The notes beneath the pieces are model-generated. The model did no database searches, was not told the DNA's origin, and was given only the letters and a program-made list of their open reading frames with translations. A program made the position numbers and the translations under genes. 64,000 nt of DNA from Leucocoprinus leucothites (lineage: Eukaryota > Basidiomycota > Agaricomycetes > Agaricales > Agaricaceae), in assembly GCA_013368445.1 (NCBI GenBank), contig JAACJO010000013.1, positions 806,001 to 870,000 of the forward strand, in the 5' to 3' direction. This document shows, one piece after another, positions 58,764 to 64,000 of this stretch. The stretch's first letter is position 1; every line of letters begins with the position of its first letter.

Positions 58764-60406
58764 TTAAGTCAATCTTGCCCGTGTGCCGAAACAAAGACAG
58801 AAGTGCTTACAGCCTTTAATCACACTCACCCGGTAGCTCGGGTGATAGCGTGATCTGTAAGATGAAACTGCGTCAAGCATTGCAGAATAAACGTGAGGTT
58901 TGAGCGTCGGTATGACAGGCATACCACGACTCATAGTCAGGTCGATGAGGTGCGGAAGATTCGGTGCAAATTCCAACCATGCTGTCTGTGCTGCAGCAAT
59001 CAACATGGACGCCCTGGCAATGATGCCGTGCCATTAATAGAGCGAACTCACCGTAACCGACGGAATGCTAGTAACGAAATTGTTCATAGGTGCGTTGATT
59101 GCCACTCGAAGGTGCTCCAAATTTGTGCAGGCCCCCACCGACTCGAACACTTTTGAAAGAGGATAATCCAGGGGCCAAAGCGATATGAAGTCCCCAAGCA
59201 CGAGGGTGGTAATCGTACTGCAATGCTTATAGAGAACTGTGCCGAATAAAATATCAGCGCGCTTGCTCTCCGTAACGGCTAATTCCCTCGCGTGACGGGA
59301 AGTAGTCAGTGTCAAAGATCGAAGTCCAGAGTAAGAGGATAGATATGCCAGTGAGGAAAGAAGGTAGTCTATATGGGTGCAGGTAACCCAAATATTCTCT
59401 TTCGCCAATAGCTCCCATACGGGGCTGGAACCTCGCACTGTTTGAAGGGAGCGAAAATGGTGGATATGGTGACGAAGTTTCTGCTGATCGATGATTGTAT
59501 GACGGAGAATAAGGTTCCGGATGGGAAGAGTAATTCCCTTCCTAGAGGCTGCCTTCATCACATCCTCTGGACCGAATTGAATAGAACGATAGTGTGTGCC
59601 GAGCATAGCTAGTGTATGCAAGTCAGGCGAACGTGCTACCAATTGAGCTATTTCTACAATGACCAGAGGGGGTAGCCAGTTGATTGATAGCTTTCTGAGG
59701 TTGGCGATCGGACGCAATGAAAGGGTGGGTGCACAACCAGACAGGGGGAAGATGAGAGTCAGATCTTCCAACGCTGGAAGTATAGCAATGGATTTTATAA
59801 CACTGCTGATAAGTTGAATATCATCAGAAGGATGCGGTTGACAAATGGTAAGTCTGGCCGAATCATTTGACGAATAAAACAGGTAATTCAGAGGAAGAAT
59901 CACAATTTATTCCACTGTGACTCACTGGACGAGGTTTAAATTCTGCAGAGTAGTTAGAGCACGTTCCAGTTTATCTTCTGAAAGACAGGCTGTCATAGTT
60001 TCTCGATGATAATTTTGTGTATCTGTCAGTCCATTTTCCCAATTGAGTGCAGGATTCACCGGGAAACTCAAGCAGATTGAGAGCGCATGGATTGAAGTGG
60101 CGATGAAATTTTGGCGGCTGGCTAGTGTCGTAATTATCTGCTCGCTGCGTTTGACGTAGGAAAGACAAGATTGAGGATGTCCTTTATGGCTGTAGCAGAG
60201 ATCGAGTGTCATCTTTGAGAATAGGACTGGGGTGGTCGAACTGCAGAGTTGAATCGAGGCAAGGCGTAACGAGGAGAGATCGCGTTTACTGGGCTTCAAA
60301 AATTTGGGCGCAATTATTGAGTTGGGCGACGTGAACTGGGGGAGATATTTAGCGGTCTTACTACGTGCTCCACGATCTCTGAAATTATTTCGACAGGGAG
60401 TGCCAT
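58764..60406 (-). CDS. F-box / leucine-rich-repeat-like protein
   Basis: ATG 60406 gives MALPVEIISEIVEHV, the start of an F-box, spliced over an intron ending TTTGAAG to PSKRDLSSLRLASIQLCS. A second intron (about 59927-59860) joins in phase to a long exon with repeated Leu-rich segments (ALEDLTLIFPLSG, LRKLSINWLPPLVIV, LRSLTLTTSRHARE, NLEHLRVAINAP). A further intron (donor GTGAGT at about 59045, acceptor CAGCACAG) joins TAWLEFAPNLPHLIDLTMS, and the gene ends at 58764. F-box proteins are substrate adaptors of SCF ubiquitin ligases; many such genes are expanded in Agaricomycetes. The target is unknown. Confidence 0.78.
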
Positions 60407-61132
60407 GTTGCGTGGTGCAGCCTCAGAACGGTCAATGGTAACGGAGAAAGGCAGGTGATCTTCCTGATGCATTGATGGACTGCAGTGCAATTTGACGCCA
60501 AAATAAGACTCAAGCAGACTCCGTTACCAATCGAGTTCTCTTTCAATGGCATCACACCGGTACATAGTATGGTGTACATTACTCACTATTTATTAGACTC
60601 TTGACCAGTGAAGTACTCTCAGGAAATAAACAATCCGGTCTTCCGAATTCCTTTCGATGATGACTCTCGTCGATCTTCGTAGTTTTGTTAGGTTAAGGAC
60701 ATGCGAAGCTGTCTAAAACCTATTTTCCTGATGGTGAAAGCATGGTTAGGGTTGCCTTTGGTGTCACTGCCACAGGGCTGTCTGGGTTTCGGTGTACCAA
60801 CCGTTCGCAACTTCGCATCGCATGTGCAAGCGGAGGGCTCAGTAGCTTGGGAGATGAGAATAAAACTTGATTAACCAGCTCGTTGGGGGATTGGGATATC
60901 AGTTGAAGGGAGAAGATAGTGAAGTGGTCGCACTGTGTCAAGAACTATATCAAGGGGATGATTTTTTGCTATGGAGAAGGAGGGGCAACTAGGCCCTGGC
61001 CGCAATCAGCCTGCATAAGCGCGCTAGTACTGTCCAGTCGTGAGCCAGGTGGTGACGCGGTTTGTCACGATACACGTGACTCTTCCGTGACTCTTTTGGA
61101 TTCTGAAATTCCGTTCCGCCGTCATTGGACCA
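60407..61132. promoter_or_regulatory. Divergent intergenic region
   Basis: This region lies between the F-box gene (leftward) and the mitochondrial IleRS gene (rightward). It should contain both promoters. No other gene is supported. Confidence 0.4.
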
Positions 61133-64000
61133 ATGACAATTCGGTCAATATGTCCAATCATACCCTCTTCAAGATTGAAAAGCTGGTCTCTGTTTGGCCA
61201 AAGACTCTATATTTCCACAAAGGTCGACCCTAAAGCATATTCAAAGACCCTCCAGTTACCCAAGACCTCGTTTCCGCTGTGGACCGATCCATCCAAGGGC
61301 GAAGAACCTTTCAGGAAACGGACAACTGAGGAGCTTTACCGCTGGCAAGTGAGTGAGCAAACTCTGGTTTCTCGAGGACTCGTGATCTGAGTTTTGCTCC
61401 AGTGGAAAAACAAGCCAGGACGTATATTTGTTCTGCATGATGGACCACCTTACGCCAATGGTGACTTGCACATGGGTATGTTCGCTATCGCTTGAAAATC
61501 CTCTCAGACTCATCATAGACAACAGGTCACGCTCTGAATAAAATTCTAAAGGACATCATCAACCGCTCACAAATGATGCTTGGCAGAAGAATACAGTAAG
61601 GGGAATATTTCCTGGCTTAAATCCCACCTAATCGTTTCTCAGTTATATTCCGGGGTGGGATTGTCATGGATTACCCATAGAGAATAAAGCACTTCAGGAG
61701 CTTGGTGTAAGTGCGCTACTTGGCTTCTAGTGTTTCTTTGCTCTGACTTAAGCCCTTGAAGAAAGATGCTCGTTCGGCTGATCCGACAGTTATTCGAGAA
61801 GCTGCCAATGCAACTGCCCTGCGTGAAATTAACTCACAGAAATCGCAGTTTTTGTCTCTGAGTGTGATGGCGGACTGGGACTCGGATGGATGGACATATA
61901 GAACACTCGGTGAGCTCCAGAATTTGCTCCCATTTTTCATCCCGTTAATAAAGCAAGCCAGACCACGAGTATGAGATGCGGCAACTGAGTGTCTTCCAGA
62001 TGATGGTGAAACTAGGTGGGTAGTTTTTGGTTAATGCCACGTGGTCGGTCCTCATACATGCTCCCAACAGGTTATATATACCGCCACTATCGTCCAGTCC
62101 ACTACTCTCCCTCCTCTCGCTCGGCCCTCGCTGAGGCAGAACTGGTTTACAAGGACGACCATGTCTCTCACTCAGTTTTCGTCACCTTCGACCTCAAGGG
62201 GATTGATCATAACCAGCAAACAACCTCTGCAAGCGTTATAAATCTACGAGCACTTATAGCCAACAAGGAGCCTGTAAAACTATTGGTTTGGACGACGACA
62301 CCATGGACGCTGACGGCCAACATGGGTATTGCCGTTAATCCTGAGCTGCAGTACGCTGCTGTTCGCGCAACCGATGGGGTGTTTGTTGTCTGCCGGGAGC
62401 GATTAGAAGCGCTAGGACAGATCATCGGCCAGTATACTGTCGTCTGTGAGCTGATGGGTATGTTGACTCGCCTCATTCTCAGTATCAGTATCTCACACTC
62501 GTGACAGGTTCCGACCTTGTGGGCGGAATATATCAGCCCATCTTCTCTTCGCTTGTTGACCAAGCTCAAATGAGGATCATTGCAGCCTCGCATGTCACCT
62601 CAGAATCTGGAACCGGTCTCGTTCATTGTGCACCCGCACATGGTGCAGAGGATTACCATGCATTCCAAAGTCTAAACCTCCTTTCTAATCCCGAGAGCAT
62701 GGTGTGTCATGTTGACGGGGAGGGAAGATTCACCGACGGGGTGGTCAACGTGCTCGGAAAGGATGTGGCAACAAGCGTGCAAGGAAAAGAAGTGCTCAAC
62801 GATGGTTCAAAGGCCATTGTTGACGTGCTCAGGAGCCTAGGACGGTTAGTCAAAATTCAGCGGATCAAGCACCGGTATCCGTACGATTGGAAGACAGACA
62901 AACCCATTATAGTCACGTACGTGAATGCATACAGAGCTTCGGATCCTACTCTAACAGTAGGATTAGTGCTACATCCCAGTGGTTCGCCAATCTCGACAGT
63001 ATCAAACAAGCAGCCTCAGATGCAATGAGAGAAGTTCAATTCTGGCCACCACAATGTATGCGCAGCCCAAGTTCATCCTCAATCCGTTATTCACTCTTAC
63101 GCTTTCAGCCCGAAACCGCCTTACATCATTCATCCGCTCACGCTCCGAATGGTGTATATCCCGGCAACGCGTCTGGGGCGTTCCTATCCCCGCTATACAC
63201 CACGTAGCCACAGATCAAGCACATCTTGATGAAGACACTCTCAATCATATCCTACCCATCCTAGAAAAGAAGGGCATGGTCTACTGGTGGTCAGGACCTA
63301 TTGAGGAGTTTCTCCCACCAAAATTGGCTGCTATGTCATCGGATACTTCTCCCATCAGTGAGCAGTGGAGGAAGAGTACTGATACCATGGACGTTTGGTT
63401 TGACTCTGGAACATCATGGACCATGCTCAAAGATGTCCAAGCGATGAAAGAGAAGGAGGGCGCTAACAATGGTCGTAGCACCTCTTTTCCAGCAGACGTT
63501 TGTCTCGAAGGTTCAGATCAACATCGAGGATGGTTCCAGTCTCAACTTCTCACGAAATGCGGTAGTCAACCGCTCTCTCCTAATGCCCCCATCGGTAGCC
63601 CCTACCATCACCTTATCACTCATGGAATGGTTCTTGACGAGAAGGGCAAGAAGATGAGCAAGTCGCTAGGAAATATCATCAGTCCAATGACGGTCATTCA
63701 TGGAGGCAAGGATAAGAAGAAAGATCCGGCTTATGGGACTGATCTTCTTCGGTTGTGGGCCGCAACGGTGGAACATGGTGGTGATATGTCTATTGGATCG
63801 AAGGTGTTGAGCCAGACTGCGGAAAAGTTGCGGAAGATTAGGAATACAACGAGGTTCATACTTGGGAATATTCAGGATGGAAAGGTGTTTGAGGGTATTG
63901 AAAGGGTAGAGAGGAAAGATTTAGGACCAGTAAGTGAATGTTCATGCGCCTATTCGTTACTTTATTCCGCGATATTCATGGACGTGGTAGATGGAAAAAT
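61133..64000 (+). CDS. ISM1: Mitochondrial isoleucyl-tRNA synthetase (partial, 5' part)
   Basis: This class I aminoacyl-tRNA synthetase charges mitochondrial tRNA-Ile. ATG 61133 opens an Arg/Lys/Ser-rich presequence ([18 protein letters not shown]) suited to mitochondrial import. Then come ASP-free core blocks: [12 protein letters not shown], the HIGH region [16 protein letters not shown] (split by an intron near 61475-61525), [48 protein letters not shown], the editing-domain segment [57 protein letters not shown] and the catalytic KMSKS loop in [12 protein letters not shown] near 63650. Reading continues to the window edge in the region before the anticodon-binding domain. The C-terminus lies outside the window. 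Confidence 0.95.

Noticed and set aside
59631..59665. A tRNA-like A-box on the minus strand (ATAGCTCAATTGGTAGCACG)
   Set aside because: It lies inside the long Leu-rich exon of the F-box protein, where it encodes EIAQLVARSPDL. No matching acceptor, anticodon or T stem could be built around it.
1..64000. Possible biosynthetic gene cluster around the two P450s and the LYS2 adenylation enzyme
   Set aside because: The NRPS-like enzyme is primary-metabolism LYS2, and no other tailoring, transporter or core biosynthetic genes are present.
1..64000. CRISPR arrays, insertion sequences or intact transposons
   Set aside because: No regularly spaced repeats, transposase or reverse transcriptase motifs, or long terminal repeats were seen.

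Overview
This window is nuclear DNA from a filamentous basidiomycete, most likely an Agaricomycete. Almost every gene is broken by many 45-70 nt introns with GT...AG ends, and several families are typical of mushroom-forming fungi: a DUF6533-type membrane protein, a NACHT STAND protein, a WOPR-domain regulator, an F-box/LRR protein and expanded P450s. No bacterial, organellar or intact transposon features were seen.

Left third (1-13 kb), plastic region. A DUF6533-like membrane protein gene (minus) diverges from a cytochrome P450 gene (plus). A segmental tandem duplication follows: two P450 copies with matching exon/intron layout lie about 6.8 kb apart, and broken copies of the LYS2 3' end sit at about 5.5 kb and 9.2 kb, ahead of the full LYS2 gene. 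Between them is a NACHT gene whose splicing appears to continue into a membrane-spanning C-terminus, a decayed fragment of that NACHT gene, and a small unidentified fragment near 12.3 kb.

Middle (13-25.5 kb). LYS2 (alpha-aminoadipate reductase, minus) carries an apparent 1-nt frameshift in its last ~60 codons. A tRNA-Thr(AGT), a zinc medium-chain dehydrogenase, the ribosome-biogenesis factor NOL10/ENP2 (minus) and the ER cargo receptor SURF4/ERV29 follow. A gene-poor stretch (25.5-28.5 kb) has a short tandem repeat.

Right half (28.5-64 kb), mostly conserved housekeeping genes: MUTYH, DNAJC11, a WOPR (Gti1/Pac2) transcription factor behind a 1.7 kb upstream region, an RMD1/DUF155 protein, exocyst SEC5, sphingolipid fatty-acid 2-hydroxylase SCS7, an acyl-CoA synthetase, a secreted GH16-type hydrolase, a histidine acid phosphatase, a second zinc dehydrogenase paralogous to the one at 18-20 kb, an F-box protein, and the 5' part of the mitochondrial isoleucyl-tRNA synthetase gene, cut by the window end.

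The genes do not form one pathway or cluster. Gene models were spliced by eye; gene ends are given, and starts are marked where uncertain. All names rest on recognised motifs, not on a database search.
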